A stretch of DNA of 64,000 nucleotides, taken from assembly GCA_902478785.1 (NCBI GenBank), contig CABSMJ010000002.1:124001-188000 (forward strand). Direction: 5' to 3'. Under the pieces are notes generated by a model, which saw only the letters and a program-made list of their open reading frames with translations, searched no databases and was not told where the DNA came from. Each line of letters starts with the position of its first letter. Position 1 is the stretch's first letter. The position numbers and the translations under genes are program-made. Shown here piece after piece: positions 8,361-16,840 of this stretch. The stretch is from an uncultured Oscillospiraceae bacterium (lineage in GTDB: Bacteria; Bacillota; Clostridia; Oscillospirales; Oscillospiraceae).

Positions 8361-9296
8361 TCAAAGACCGGTGGTTTCCTCCAGTCCCAGCATCAGATTC
8401 ATATTCTGGACCGCCGCGCCGGAGGCACCCTTGCCCAGATTGTCAAAGAGAGCGGTCAGGGTGAACTGCTGGTCGTTTCCGCTGACCACGATGGTCAGGT
8501 CGTTGCTGCCTGCCTTGGCATTGCCGTAGAGCTTGCCGGTTAGAGCACTGTCCTCCGGCGCTACCTGGACCAGCTTTTGTCCGGCGTAATAGCCTTTGAG
8601 AGCGTTCCACACCTGGTGGAGAGTGAAAACTCCTGTCAGCTGGGACATGTGCAGGGGAACGGTGGTGGCCATTCCCTTGTAGTAGTCATCCACGATGGGA
8701 CTGAAAACCGGAGGAGTGGTCAGGCCGCATATCTTCTGCATTTCCGGCAGGTGCTTGTGTTGTTGGTTCAGAGCGTAGAGAGCAGGACTGACTAGCTCCG
8801 GTGCCCTGTCCGGTGTCTCATATGCGGCGATCATCTTTTTTCCGCCGCCGGAATAACCGGTGAGGGAAAAGCAGCTCAGCGCCGCATCCTTAGGCAGCAG
8901 CCCCATGGAGACAAGGGGATAGATCAGGCTGATGAACCCGGTGGCGTGGCATCCGGGATTGGCTACCCGCTGACTCCCGGCGATGGCTGAGCGATGGCCG
9001 GGGGAGAGCTCCGGAAAACCGTAATCCCATCCGGGGGCGGTTCGGTGGGCGGTGGATGCATCGATGATGCGGGCTTGGGTCCCCTCCGCCAGCGCCACGG
9101 CCTCTTTGGCAGCGGCATCCGGCAGACACAAAAAGACGATGTCCGCCGCGGCCATGTGCTTACGTCGCTCCTCCGGGTCCTTTCGTTTCTTCTCATCAAT
9201 GACCAGCAATTCCAAATCCCTTCGGGCGGCCAGACGGTCGTAGATCTGCAGGCCAGTGGTCCCGTCCTTGCCGTCTATGTATACAGCCGGTTTCAT
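8361..9296 (-). CDS. argC: N-acetyl-gamma-glutamyl-phosphate reductase, short (type 2) form
   Basis: At 311 residues this is the short ArgC form: the N-terminus (AVYIDGKDGTTGLQI) replaces the usual GxxGxxG nucleotide site of the ~345-residue form. The catalytic cysteine lies in VANPGCHATG (about C116). It reduces N-acetylglutamyl phosphate to the semialdehyde with NADPH. First gene of the arginine operon, with AAGGAGG before the ATG and a double ARG-box promoter at 9321-9359. An in-frame start further upstream is less likely because that stretch lies in the operator region. Confidence 0.92.
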   Translation of the reverse strand: MKPAVYIDGKDGTTGLQIYDRLAARRDLELLVIDEKKRKDPEERRKHMAAADIVFLCLPDAAAKEAVALAEGTQARIIDASTAHRTAPGWDYGFPELSPGHRSAIAGSQRVANPGCHATGFISLIYPLVSMGLLPKDAALSCFSLTGYSGGGKKMIAAYETPDRAPELVSPALYALNQQHKHLPEMQKICGLTTPPVFSPIVDDYYKGMATTVPLHMSQLTGVFTLHQVWNALKGYYAGQKLVQVAPEDSALTGKLYGNAKAGSNDLTIVVSGNDQQFTLTALFDNLGKGASGAAVQNMNLMLGLEETTGL

Positions 9297-9320
9297 CGAA
9301 GATTCACCTCCTTGAAAGTT

Positions 9321-9359
9321 TATGCGAAAATTATACGATAAATACGAATAAATATTCAA
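9321..9359 (-). promoter_or_regulatory. arg operon promoter covered by two ARG boxes
   Basis: Two 18-bp ARG-box-like sites, 9321-9338 and 9342-9359, are separated by exactly 3 bp, the spacing used by hexameric ArgR. On the minus strand the distal box reads TTGAATATTTATTCGTAT (TGAAT-N4-ATTC core) and the proximal one is more degenerate. A promoter, TTGAAT (9354-9359) - 18 - TATAAT (9330-9335), lies inside the boxes, so bound ArgR would block RNA polymerase. No argR gene is in the window. Confidence 0.72.
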
Positions 9360-9498
9360 TGTGGGAATCTACACAACATTGCAGGATCTACCAGGAAAAA
9401 TTTGAAGAATTTGACGGAGGATTGGATACAGGCGCTTAAAAATCAAAAATACAAAAAAATATTTCTTTGCAAGAAACTTTTGAAAATTTGGGCGCAAG

Positions 9499-9534
9499 AA
9501 AAGAGCACCCTTCCGATCAGGAAGGGAGCTCTTA
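9499..9534 (-). terminator. Intrinsic terminator after the RluA-type gene
   Basis: Arms of about 14 bp (AAGAGC-CCCTTCC and its complement) enclose a short loop and, on the minus strand, precede TTTTCTT. The neighbouring 9360-9498 is AT-rich and shows nothing else. Confidence 0.8.
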
Positions 9535-9547
9535 AAAATATGGATAT

Positions 9548-10534
9548 TTATTTGTGTTTCGGCTTTCCTTCACCGGAGGCGGGGAAGTAGGCCTCCCGGA
9601 AGGGGACACAGTCCACTTGAAAGGTCCGGCCCCGGAGATATTCCAGCATCCCTGCGTCGGTGGGGAAGTCGAACACCAATTTGTAGGAATAGAGGGCCTG
9701 GCGGGTCTCATGGTACTTTTTGTTCATGGATCCGTTACCATATTTGCCGTCTCCCAGCAGAGGATGGCCGGCGTCGGCAAAGGAGGCGCGGATCTGATGG
9801 GTGCGGCCGGTGAGCAGCTCCGCCTCCACCAGGGACAGCTCCCCCCGGGTCTCCAGGGTCCGGTACAATGTGACGGCGGACTTGCCACCGGACACGGGAC
9901 GGTGATAGACCGACACCTGCTTTTTGGCCTCATCCTTTAATAAAAAGCACTCCAGCTTTCCCGCCGGCGGCTTCATCCGGCCCAGGGTGATGCAAAGATA
10001 GAACTTCTTGATCTCCCGGTCCCGGATCTTGTCGTTGAGGATGCGCAGCGTCTCGGCATTCTTGGCGGCGATGACGATGCCGCCGGTGTTGCGGTCGATG
10101 CGGTTGCACAGTGCCGGGGCAAAGGCGTTTTCCCACCGGGGGTTCCACTCTCTCTTTTGATAGAGGTAGGACTGGATGTGGTTGATGAGGGTGTTGACCT
10201 TTTCCGTCTCGTCGGCATGGACCACCAGCCCTGGGCGCTTGTTGAGCAGCATCAGGTTCTCGTCCTCATAGACGATGTCCAGCTGGGGCTTGAAGAGGGT
10301 CAGGAAGATATTTTCCTCTGAGGGCTTTTCAAAAAACTCGTCATTGATGTATAATTGCAGTACGTCCCCGGCTGCCAGCCGCACGTCCCGCTTGGCGCCC
10401 TTGCCGTTGACCTTAATGCGCTTGAGGCGGATGTATTTTTGCAGCAGGGCAGGGGGGAGTAGGGGCAAGGCCTTGGACACAAAGCGGTCCAGCCGCTGTC
10501 CGGCGTCATTTTTTCCAATGGTGAATTCCCGCAT
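9548..10534 (-). CDS. RluA-family 23S rRNA pseudouridine synthase
   Basis: The 328-residue protein has an N-terminal S4 RNA-binding domain (residues about 12-65) and a pseudouridine synthase domain. The catalytic aspartate lies in CNRIDRNTGG (about D147), where most relatives read RLDxxTSG. It isomerises uridine in rRNA; the exact site (RluC- or RluD-like) cannot be assigned. Single gene, divergent from yceD and followed by its own terminator. Confidence 0.87.
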   Translation of the reverse strand: MREFTIGKNDAGQRLDRFVSKALPLLPPALLQKYIRLKRIKVNGKGAKRDVRLAAGDVLQLYINDEFFEKPSEENIFLTLFKPQLDIVYEDENLMLLNKRPGLVVHADETEKVNTLINHIQSYLYQKREWNPRWENAFAPALCNRIDRNTGGIVIAAKNAETLRILNDKIRDREIKKFYLCITLGRMKPPAGKLECFLLKDEAKKQVSVYHRPVSGGKSAVTLYRTLETRGELSLVEAELLTGRTHQIRASFADAGHPLLGDGKYGNGSMNKKYHETRQALYSYKLVFDFPTDAGMLEYLRGRTFQVDCVPFREAYFPASGEGKPKHK

Positions 10535-10596
10535 AAGCTGCCTCCGGCTGTCAAAAATAGACCTGGAGCCCGTCGCCTGGGCCCTTGTCAGGTATT

Positions 10597-10624
10597 ATTT
10601 TAGCGTCTTTACAGATTTTTGCAA
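10597..10624 (-). promoter_or_regulatory. Promoter of the RluA-type gene
   Basis: On the minus strand TTGCAA (10619-10624), 16 bases, TAAAAT (complement of 10597-10602). Its -35 lies only nine bases from the -35 of the divergent yceD promoter, so the two probably compete. Confidence 0.6.
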
Positions 10625-10632
10625 GAAAATGT

Positions 10633-10661
10633 TTGACAATCGGCGGAGAATCCACTATAAT
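10633..10661 (+). promoter_or_regulatory. Sigma-A promoter of yceD-rpmF
   Basis: TTGACA (10633-10638), a 17-base spacer and TATAAT (10656-10661): a perfect consensus, fitting a ribosomal-protein operon. Confidence 0.9.
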
Positions 10662-10688
10662 ATCACTCGTGTCATTGCGAGGTATGCT

Positions 10689-11198
10689 ATGCGTTTAGAT
10701 GTAAAACGAATCCTGAATACCCCGGGAGCGGAGCTTCCGTTCCGGTTTTCCATGGACCTTTCCGATGTGGAATTCAACGGCTATTTCCCTGCGGCAGAGC
10801 CGGTGGAGGTGGAAGGCTTGGTGCGGAACGAGGCTGGCGTACTGGTGCTGTCACTGACGGCCCGGACCACGCTGAATTCGGTCTGTGACCGATGCGCCAA
10901 GGAATTCCGCAATCCCAAGTCCGTAGACTTCAGCTGTGTTCTGGCAGAGGAAAAAGAGGACGAGGAGAACGAGGACATCGTTTTGCTGGAGGAAGGTACG
11001 GTGGATGCCGAAGACCTGGCCCGCACAGCGTTTATCCTGGGAATGGACACAAAGACATTGTGTTCGGAAGATTGCAAGGGACTATGCCCGCGGTGCGGAG
11101 CCGATCTGAATCTGGGCCCCTGCTCCTGTAAAAAGGAAGTAGACCCGCGGCTGGCCGTCCTGGCAAAGCTTTTGAATAAAAGTTCCGACGAGCAGTAA
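10689..11198 (+). CDS. yceD: YceD/DUF177 family protein, large-subunit assembly factor
   Basis: This 169-residue protein contains DUF177, with the core CDRCAKEF near residues 65-73, an acidic stretch, and a C-terminal Cys cluster (CSEDCKGLCPRCG followed by CSC) that may bind metal. Family members precede rpmF and are linked to 23S rRNA metabolism. The ATG at 10689 follows GAGG; the frame stays open upstream but that part overlaps the promoter region. It sits 53 bases before rpmF in the conserved yceD-rpmF order. Confidence 0.88.
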   Translation: MRLDVKRILNTPGAELPFRFSMDLSDVEFNGYFPAAEPVEVEGLVRNEAGVLVLSLTARTTLNSVCDRCAKEFRNPKSVDFSCVLAEEKEDEENEDIVLLEEGTVDAEDLARTAFILGMDTKTLCSEDCKGLCPRCGADLNLGPCSCKKEVDPRLAVLAKLLNKSSDEQ

Positions 11199-11251
11199 AC
11201 ACGAAGGCAGATAAGGCCCGTCCTTTGCCTTTTGACCAAGGAGGTGTCACT

Positions 11252-11446
11252 ATGGCAGTACCTAAGAGAAAAGTTTCCAAAGCAAGACGCGACAAGCGGC
11301 GCAGCTCTCACTGGAAGCTGGCGGTTCCCGGCCTTGTTGCGTGCCCCAAGTGCGGTGCACTGCATCTGCCTCACAGAATGTGCCAGGAATGCGGTACTTA
11401 CAACGGCCGTCAGGTCAAGGTTGTGAAGTCCGTGGTTGCGAAGTAA
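11252..11446 (+). CDS. rpmF: 50S ribosomal protein L32
   Basis: The 64-residue basic protein begins MAVPKRKVSKARRDKRR, the typical L32 N-terminus. It carries two CxxC pairs (CPKC and CQEC), so it is the zinc-binding C+ form. AAGGAGGTG precedes the ATG; an in-frame codon nine codons upstream lies in the ribosome-binding region and is not used. Terminator at 11468-11502. Confidence 0.97.
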   Translation: MAVPKRKVSKARRDKRRSSHWKLAVPGLVACPKCGALHLPHRMCQECGTYNGRQVKVVKSVVAK

Positions 11447-11467
11447 GCACAAAGCCGTAAGGACCGT

Positions 11468-11502
11468 AAGGAGGGAAGAAGCATCTTCCCTCCTTTCTTT
11501 TT
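11468..11502 (+). terminator. Intrinsic terminator after rpmF
   Basis: AAGGAGGGAAGA and TCTTCCCTCCTT pair around AGCA and are followed by TTCTTTTT. Confidence 0.88.
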
Positions 11503-11505
11503 GAG

Positions 11506-11534
11506 TTGCGATTCCTGGAAAAATTGGCTATACT
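11506..11534 (+). promoter_or_regulatory. Promoter of the DUF512-der-plsY-gpsA operon
   Basis: TTGCGA (11506-11511), a 17-base spacer and TATACT (11529-11534), directly after the rpmF terminator. Confidence 0.65.
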
Positions 11535-11606
11535 GAAACATACCAGCGGTTGTCTCCGTCCCTAGTCGGGGCGGTTTTGGCGCCGTATATGCAGAGGGGG
11601 AAGACC

Positions 11607-12923
11607 ATGAGTACAGTCGTCACATCCGTGGACCACCGCAGTCCGGCCCAGCGCGCCGGCATCCAGGCGGGGGAGAAGCTGCTGACGGTCAACGGCCACG
11701 AGATCGTGGACGTACTGGATTACCGGTTCTACTGCTATGATCCGGTGCTGGAGCTGGAGCTGGAGGAGCCGGAGGGCGGACGGCGGAAGCTGGAGATCCG
11801 CAAGCTGGAGGGCCAGGAGCTGGGGTTGAATTTCGACTCCTATCTGATGGACGAGCCCCGTCCTTGCTCTAACCACTGCCTGTTCTGCTTTGTGGATCAG
11901 ATGCCCCCCAATATGCGGGACACGCTCTATTTCAAGGATGACGATGCCCGGCTGAGCTTTCTCATGGGCAACTATATCACCCTCACCAACCTGACGCCCC
12001 GGGAGGCCCAGCGGATCATCGACCTGCGCATCAGCCCCATCAATGTCTCCGTCCAGTCCACGGAGCCGGAGCTGCGCAAGCGGCTGCTGGGCAATGTCCA
12101 CGCGGACAAGAGCCTGGAGTATATGCGGGCCTTTGGTGAGGCGGGCATCGAGATGAACGGGCAGATCGTGGTCTGCCCCGGCTGGAACGACGGGGTGCAC
12201 TTGCGCCGCACCATTGAGGATCTGATGGACATCGGCTTTGCCAGCTGTTCCATCGTGCCGGTGGGCTTGACCAAGTACCGCAAGGGCCTGGCCAAGATCG
12301 GCATGGTGGATGCTCAGAAAGCCGGGGAGATCATCGACATCGTGGATGAATACGGTGCCATCTGCCTGGAAAAATACGGGACACGGAGATTTTTCTGCGC
12401 CGATGAGCTGTATATCAAGGCCGGCCGGGAACTGCCGCCGGAGTCCTACTATGAGGAGTACGGCCAGCTGGAAAACGGCGTGGGGATGCTGCGGTCCCTG
12501 ATGACGGAGTTTTCCCAGGGCCTGGAGGATGTGGACCCCTCTGTGGAGTACCTGAGCTTCACCAGCGCCACGGGAATGTCGGCCCAGCCCTTCATCGCCG
12601 CCCTGGTGGCCCAGGCCAAGGAGAAATGCCCCTCCCTTCAGGGAGAAGTGGTGGGCATCCGCAACGACTTTTTCGGCCATACCATCGATGTGGCCGGCCT
12701 TTTGACTGCCCAGGATATCATTGCCCAGCTCAAAGAGCGGCAGCTGGGGGACCACATCCTGCTGCCGGCCAACGTGCTGCGCCACGGGGGAGACGTGTTT
12801 TTGGACGATCTGACCGTGGAGGATGTGGAGCAGGCCCTGGGCCGTCCCGTCACCGTGGTGGAGCAGGATGGCTTCAGTCTGGTGGACGCGATTTTTACAA
12901 GGAAGGAACGTGAGCAAAGATGA
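11607..12923 (+). CDS. PDZ and radical-SAM-like DUF512 protein
   Basis: The 438-residue protein starts with a PDZ-like domain (about residues 1-70), followed by CSNHCLFC (Cys 87, 91, 94), a CX3CX2C iron-sulfur motif of the radical-SAM type, and a C-terminal DUF512 region. Its reaction is not known. It is commonly found next to der in Clostridia, and here its stop overlaps the der start (ATGA). The start after GAGGGGG at 11607 is preferred over upstream in-frame codons near the promoter. Confidence 0.85.
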   Translation: MSTVVTSVDHRSPAQRAGIQAGEKLLTVNGHEIVDVLDYRFYCYDPVLELELEEPEGGRRKLEIRKLEGQELGLNFDSYLMDEPRPCSNHCLFCFVDQMPPNMRDTLYFKDDDARLSFLMGNYITLTNLTPREAQRIIDLRISPINVSVQSTEPELRKRLLGNVHADKSLEYMRAFGEAGIEMNGQIVVCPGWNDGVHLRRTIEDLMDIGFASCSIVPVGLTKYRKGLAKIGMVDAQKAGEIIDIVDEYGAICLEKYGTRRFFCADELYIKAGRELPPESYYEEYGQLENGVGMLRSLMTEFSQGLEDVDPSVEYLSFTSATGMSAQPFIAALVAQAKEKCPSLQGEVVGIRNDFFGHTIDVAGLLTAQDIIAQLKERQLGDHILLPANVLRHGGDVFLDDLTVEDVEQALGRPVTVVEQDGFSLVDAIFTRKEREQR

Positions 12924-14239
12924 AACCCATTGTCGCCATCGTAGGGCGGCCCAATGTGGGCAAGTCCATGCTTTTCAATAAATTGGTGGGCCAACGCCTG
13001 AGCATCGTGGAGGACACACCCGGCGTCACCCGGGACCGGATCTACGGAGAGACGGACTGGAACGGTCGGACCTTCACCCTGGTGGACACCGGCGGTATCG
13101 AGCCCCGCACCGATGACCAGATCCTCAGCTTCATGCGGGAGCAGGCCCAGATTGCCATCGACAACGCCACGGTCATCGTCTTTTTGACCGACGTCAAGAC
13201 CGGAGTCACTGCCGCTGATCAGGAGGTGGCCAACATGCTCCTGCGCTGCGGCAAGCCCATCGTGCTGGCGGTGAACAAGGTGGACCAGGGCATGAGCCCC
13301 GACATCTATGAGTTCTATAACCTGGGACTGGGAGACCCCATCGCTGTCTCCGCCGTTCACGGCCACGGCACCGGCGACCTGCTGGACGCCTGCGTGGCCT
13401 ATTTCCCGCCGGAGGATGAGGAGGAAGAGGAGAGCGATGCTATCAAGGTGGCCCTCATCGGCCGGCCCAACGTGGGCAAGTCCTCTCTGACCAACCGCAT
13501 TCTGGGCCAGGAGCGGACTATCGTCAGCAACGTGCCCGGCACTACGCGGGACGCCATCGACTCCACTTTCGAAAACGAAAAGGGCAAGTATGTGTTCATC
13601 GACACCGCTGGTATGCGGAAAAAGGCCAAGGTGGAGGAGGCCATTGAGAAGTACAGCGTCCTCCGCGCCACCATGGCCATCGACCGGGCCGATGTGTGCC
13701 TGATCCTCATCGACGCCACCGAGGGCGTCACGGAGCAGGACACCAAGGTGGCGGGCCTGGCCCATGAGGCGGGCAAGGCCTGCATCATCGTGGTGAACAA
13801 GTGGGACCTGGTGGAGAAGGACGGCAAGACCATGGACAAGATGCGCCAGGAGGTCATGCGGGATCTGAGCTATATGACCTACGCTCCCATCCTTTTCCTC
13901 TCCGCCCTAACGGGACAGCGGGTGGACCGGCTCTTTGACCTCATCAACTATGTCCATGAGCAGGCTTCCACCCGGATCACCACCGGCATGCTCAATAACG
14001 TCCTGGCGGATGCCCAGACCCGGGTTCAGCCGCCTACGGACAAGGGCCGGCGGCTGAAGATCTACTATATGACTCAGGTGGGTATCCGGCCGCCCCATTT
14101 TGTGGTGTTCTGCAACGACAAAAAGCTCTTCCACTTCTCCTATCAGCGGTATCTGGAGAACTGCATTCGCAGTACCTTCGGCCTGGAGGGAACCCCCATC
14201 ATCCTCTCCATCCGGGAAAAAGGCGACAAGGAGGAGTAA
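12920..14239 (+). CDS. der: Ribosome-assembly GTPase Der (EngA)
   Basis: The 439-residue protein has two consecutive GTPase domains, each with a GRPNVGKS P-loop (about residues 8-15 and 182-189), DTGG/DTAG switch motifs and NKVD/NKWD specificity motifs, then a KH-like C-terminal domain. Der is essential for 50S subunit maturation. It overlaps the DUF512 gene by four bases and is three bases from plsY, so the operon is tightly coupled. Confidence 0.97.
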   Translation: MKPIVAIVGRPNVGKSMLFNKLVGQRLSIVEDTPGVTRDRIYGETDWNGRTFTLVDTGGIEPRTDDQILSFMREQAQIAIDNATVIVFLTDVKTGVTAADQEVANMLLRCGKPIVLAVNKVDQGMSPDIYEFYNLGLGDPIAVSAVHGHGTGDLLDACVAYFPPEDEEEEESDAIKVALIGRPNVGKSSLTNRILGQERTIVSNVPGTTRDAIDSTFENEKGKYVFIDTAGMRKKAKVEEAIEKYSVLRATMAIDRADVCLILIDATEGVTEQDTKVAGLAHEAGKACIIVVNKWDLVEKDGKTMDKMRQEVMRDLSYMTYAPILFLSALTGQRVDRLFDLINYVHEQASTRITTGMLNNVLADAQTRVQPPTDKGRRLKIYYMTQVGIRPPHFVVFCNDKKLFHFSYQRYLENCIRSTFGLEGTPIILSIREKGDKEE

Positions 14240-14242
14240 GCG

Positions 14243-14917
14243 ATGGAAGATCCTGTCATTTGGTGTCTGTCCCAGGTGGAGCCCGCCTTTTTTCTATGGG
14301 CGCTGGTGGTGGCGGTGGCGGCCTATTTTCTGGGCTGTTTCAACGGCGCGGTCATCGTCTCCAAGTACATCCTGCGGGATGATGTGCGGGGCCACGGCTC
14401 CGGCAACGCCGGCCTGACCAATTTCTACCGGACCTTCGGCGGAGCGCTGACCTTTGTGGTCATATTGTGCGACGTCCTCAAGGCGGTGATCGCCGTTTTG
14501 CTGGGCCGGTATCTCTTCAGCCTTACTGGCTTTGGGACGCTGGAGATCCTGGGCAAGTACTGGGCGGCCCTCTTTTGCCTGCTGGGCCATATGTTCCCCT
14601 GCATGTTCCGCTTCAAGGGCGGCAAGGGCATCCTCTCCGGAGGCACCATCGCCATCATGATGGATTGGCGTATTGCGGTGGTGGTCTGGGGCGGCTTTTT
14701 GCTGTTGGCCATTGTGACCAAATATGTGTCTCTGGGCTCCGTGTGGGCGGGAGGCAGCTTTCCCTTTGTCTCCTGGTATTGCTACCCCGATCCGGTGATC
14801 GTGGTGCTGGCCTTCCTGGTCGGCGGACTGGTGGTGTGGCAGCACCGGGGAAATATCCATCGCCTTATGCATGGGACGGAGAACAAATTCAGCTTCCATC
14901 ATAAAAAACAGGAATAA
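14243..14917 (+). CDS. plsY: Acyl-phosphate:glycerol-3-phosphate acyltransferase
   Basis: This 224-residue integral membrane protein has about five or six spans and the PlsY motifs GSGNAGLTNFYR (about residue 53) and GHMFPCMFRFKGGKG (about 114-128). It makes lysophosphatidate from acyl-phosphate and glycerol-3-phosphate, the first step of phospholipid synthesis. Its ribosome-binding site AAGGAGGAG lies inside the der stop region. The next gene, gpsA, supplies its substrate. Confidence 0.96.
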   Translation: MEDPVIWCLSQVEPAFFLWALVVAVAAYFLGCFNGAVIVSKYILRDDVRGHGSGNAGLTNFYRTFGGALTFVVILCDVLKAVIAVLLGRYLFSLTGFGTLEILGKYWAALFCLLGHMFPCMFRFKGGKGILSGGTIAIMMDWRIAVVVWGGFLLLAIVTKYVSLGSVWAGGSFPFVSWYCYPDPVIVVLAFLVGGLVVWQHRGNIHRLMHGTENKFSFHHKKQE

Positions 14918-14930
14918 GCGGAGGTTCACC

Positions 14931-15917
14931 ATGAAGATCACTGTTTTGGGCACCGGCGGCTGGGGCACGGCCCTGAGCCAGGTGCTGTGCGACAATGGAC
15001 ATACTGTCACCCTTTGGTCCCACAACCCGGAGAAGGCGGAGCAGCTGACCCGGACCCGGGAAAATCCGCTGCTTCCCGGTGTGAAGCTGCCGGAGGCGCT
15101 GACCTTCACCGGAAGCATGGACCAGCTGGGACAGCAGGATCTGGTGGTGTTTGCCACGCCCTCCTATGCGGTCCGCACCACTGCCGCCAAGGCGGCGCCC
15201 TTCCTGCGGCCCGGCACGCCGCTGGTGTCCGTTTCCAAGGGCGTGGAGCGGGATACCCACGATCTAATGAGCCAGATCATCGAAGAAGAAGTCAAAAAAG
15301 ACTGTAAAGTAATTGCACTTTCCGGCCCTTCTCACGCAGAGGAGGTGGGGCGCCGTATCCCCACCGGCGTGGTGGCGGCCCACCCGGATGAGGCAGCTGC
15401 CCAGCTGGTGCAGGATGCCTTTATGAACGAGTACTTCCGGGTCTACACCAGCCCTGATATTATAGGTGTAGAGCTGGCGGCGGCTTTGAAAAACGTGGTG
15501 GCCCTCAGCTGCGGCGTCATTGACGGCATGGGCTACGGTGACAATACCAAGGCGCTGCTGATGACCCGGGCTATGGCAGAGATGGGCCGTCTGGGGGAGA
15601 AGCTGGGCGGCCGGCGGGAGACCTTTGCGGGCCTGGCGGGTATGGGCGACCTGATCGTCACCTGTACCTCCATGCACTCCCGGAACCGCCGCTGCGGCAT
15701 CCTCATTGGCCAGGGCAAGAGTGCCCAGGAGGCCATGGAGGAGATCGGTGCCGTGGTGGAGGGCTACTATGCCGCCGACAGTGTCCGCCAGCTGGCGGAG
15801 CAGGCGGAGGTGGAGATGCCCATCTGCCGCTGCGCCTATGAGGTGCTTTATCAGAACAAATCCACCCAGTCCGTGGTGCGGGAGCTGATGACCCGGGCCA
15901 GAAAGCAGGAGGACTGA
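14931..15917 (+). CDS. gpsA: Glycerol-3-phosphate dehydrogenase [NAD(P)+]
   Basis: The 328-residue protein begins MKITVLGTGGWGTAL, a Rossmann motif. The catalytic lysine lies in ELAAALKNVVAL. It reduces dihydroxyacetone phosphate to glycerol-3-phosphate for PlsY. GGAGG precedes the ATG; the longer frame upstream overlaps the end of plsY. A short AT-rich patch around 15285-15320 interrupts otherwise GC-rich codon use. Confidence 0.96.
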   Translation: MKITVLGTGGWGTALSQVLCDNGHTVTLWSHNPEKAEQLTRTRENPLLPGVKLPEALTFTGSMDQLGQQDLVVFATPSYAVRTTAAKAAPFLRPGTPLVSVSKGVERDTHDLMSQIIEEEVKKDCKVIALSGPSHAEEVGRRIPTGVVAAHPDEAAAQLVQDAFMNEYFRVYTSPDIIGVELAAALKNVVALSCGVIDGMGYGDNTKALLMTRAMAEMGRLGEKLGGRRETFAGLAGMGDLIVTCTSMHSRNRRCGILIGQGKSAQEAMEEIGAVVEGYYAADSVRQLAEQAEVEMPICRCAYEVLYQNKSTQSVVRELMTRARKQED

Positions 15918-16034
15918 GGGAAGAGTGTAAAATAGGGGGCAGGGGGATCGAAGGCACTCTTTTCGCCCCAGAGGAACAGAGAAGAAGGCGGACCGCCATC
16001 TGGATGCGGGCCTGGCCGGAATCCTGGAACGATC

Positions 16035-16073
16035 AAAAAAGCGGGTGCCCTCCGTTAGAGGGCACCCGCTTTT
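16035..16073. terminator. Bidirectional terminator between gpsA and a minus-strand pair
   Basis: AAAAGCGGGTGCCCTC and GAGGGCACCCGCTTTT are a nearly perfect palindrome with A and T tracts on both sides. It serves the gpsA operon and the convergent pair 16077-16770. The bases 15918-16034 show no gene. Confidence 0.88.
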
Positions 16074-16076
16074 CAA

Positions 16077-16316
16077 TTAGTCTCTCGCACGTTTTTCCGC
16101 CTGTTCTCTTTTCAGAAAAAACCGGGACAAGACGGCGCACAGGGCGATCCCAATCCCGTAGGGGATGATGTAAATGAACGCGATGCGGGCCGGCGCGCTG
16201 CACTGTCTGCACCATTGCAGGGAACAGTAGGAATACGCCACCACCGCGCACATGACATCTGAGAGGACAATGGCTGCGGCTGCAAAAGCCACGCTGAGCC
16301 GTTTATACCTGCGCAT
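16077..16316 (-). CDS. Small two-span membrane protein
   Basis: This 79-residue protein has two hydrophobic segments (about residues 9-31 and 47-66) and a charged C-terminus (LKREQAEKRARD). I do not recognise a family. Its ATG lies one base after the stop of the HTH regulator gene, so the two are co-transcribed and probably act together. Confidence 0.6.
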   Translation of the reverse strand: MRRYKRLSVAFAAAAIVLSDVMCAVVAYSYCSLQWCRQCSAPARIAFIYIIPYGIGIALCAVLSRFFLKREQAEKRARD

Positions 16317-16317
16317 C

Positions 16318-16770
16318 TTATTTCCTCCTCCACATCAAAAAGATTCCCGTTACCATCGCCAGGATACATGCCAGAAACAGCCACCCGATCCCGTTGATGG
16401 TCACCACTGACGATTGGCTGATCCGAGACGCCAGGGCGGGCTGCAGGATCATTGCAAGCCCCACAGCTGCAAGACCAGCGGTGCCGCCCAGACAAAGGCC
16501 GAGCCCCCACCGGAGGCTTCTTTTCCGGGAAGGCGGATGGTCTGCCGGCAGGTCCTTGCCGTGGGGAAGGGGATCGGAGTCCTCACTGGTCAGCTGATCC
16601 ACCGTGATGCCGAAACACCGGCTCAGGGCCAGGAGGTTCTCCAGTTCCGGGGTGGACAGCCCGCTTTCCCATTTCGAGATAGCCTGCCGGGAAACGCCCA
16701 CCTGTTCCGCCAGCTGCTCCTGAGAAAGTCCGCTCCTGCGCCGGAGCGAATAGATTTTTTCTGACAACAT
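16318..16770 (-). CDS. XRE-family regulator with membrane-spanning C-terminus
   Basis: The first ~60 residues form a Cro/CI-type helix-turn-helix (LSQEQLAEQVGVSRQAISKW). After a polar linker, two hydrophobic segments (about residues 87-110 and 123-145) suggest a membrane-anchored DNA-binding protein of 150 residues. Such proteins are often paired with a small membrane protein, as here (16077-16316). Target genes are unknown. AAGGAGGT precedes the ATG. Confidence 0.8.
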   Translation of the reverse strand: MLSEKIYSLRRRSGLSQEQLAEQVGVSRQAISKWESGLSTPELENLLALSRCFGITVDQLTSEDSDPLPHGKDLPADHPPSRKRSLRWGLGLCLGGTAGLAAVGLAMILQPALASRISQSSVVTINGIGWLFLACILAMVTGIFLMWRRK

Positions 16771-16840
16771 CCAGCTACCTCCTTGGAATCAGCATACCCT
16801 ATGTTCCGGCAAAGCGCCATCTCCTGCGATTGGCAATTCC

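Noticed and set aside
9402..9590. 62-codon plus-strand ORF in the AT-rich gap before argC
   Set aside because: It starts at TTG, runs through the terminator of the RluA-type gene and into that gene in antisense; lysine-rich low-complexity product.
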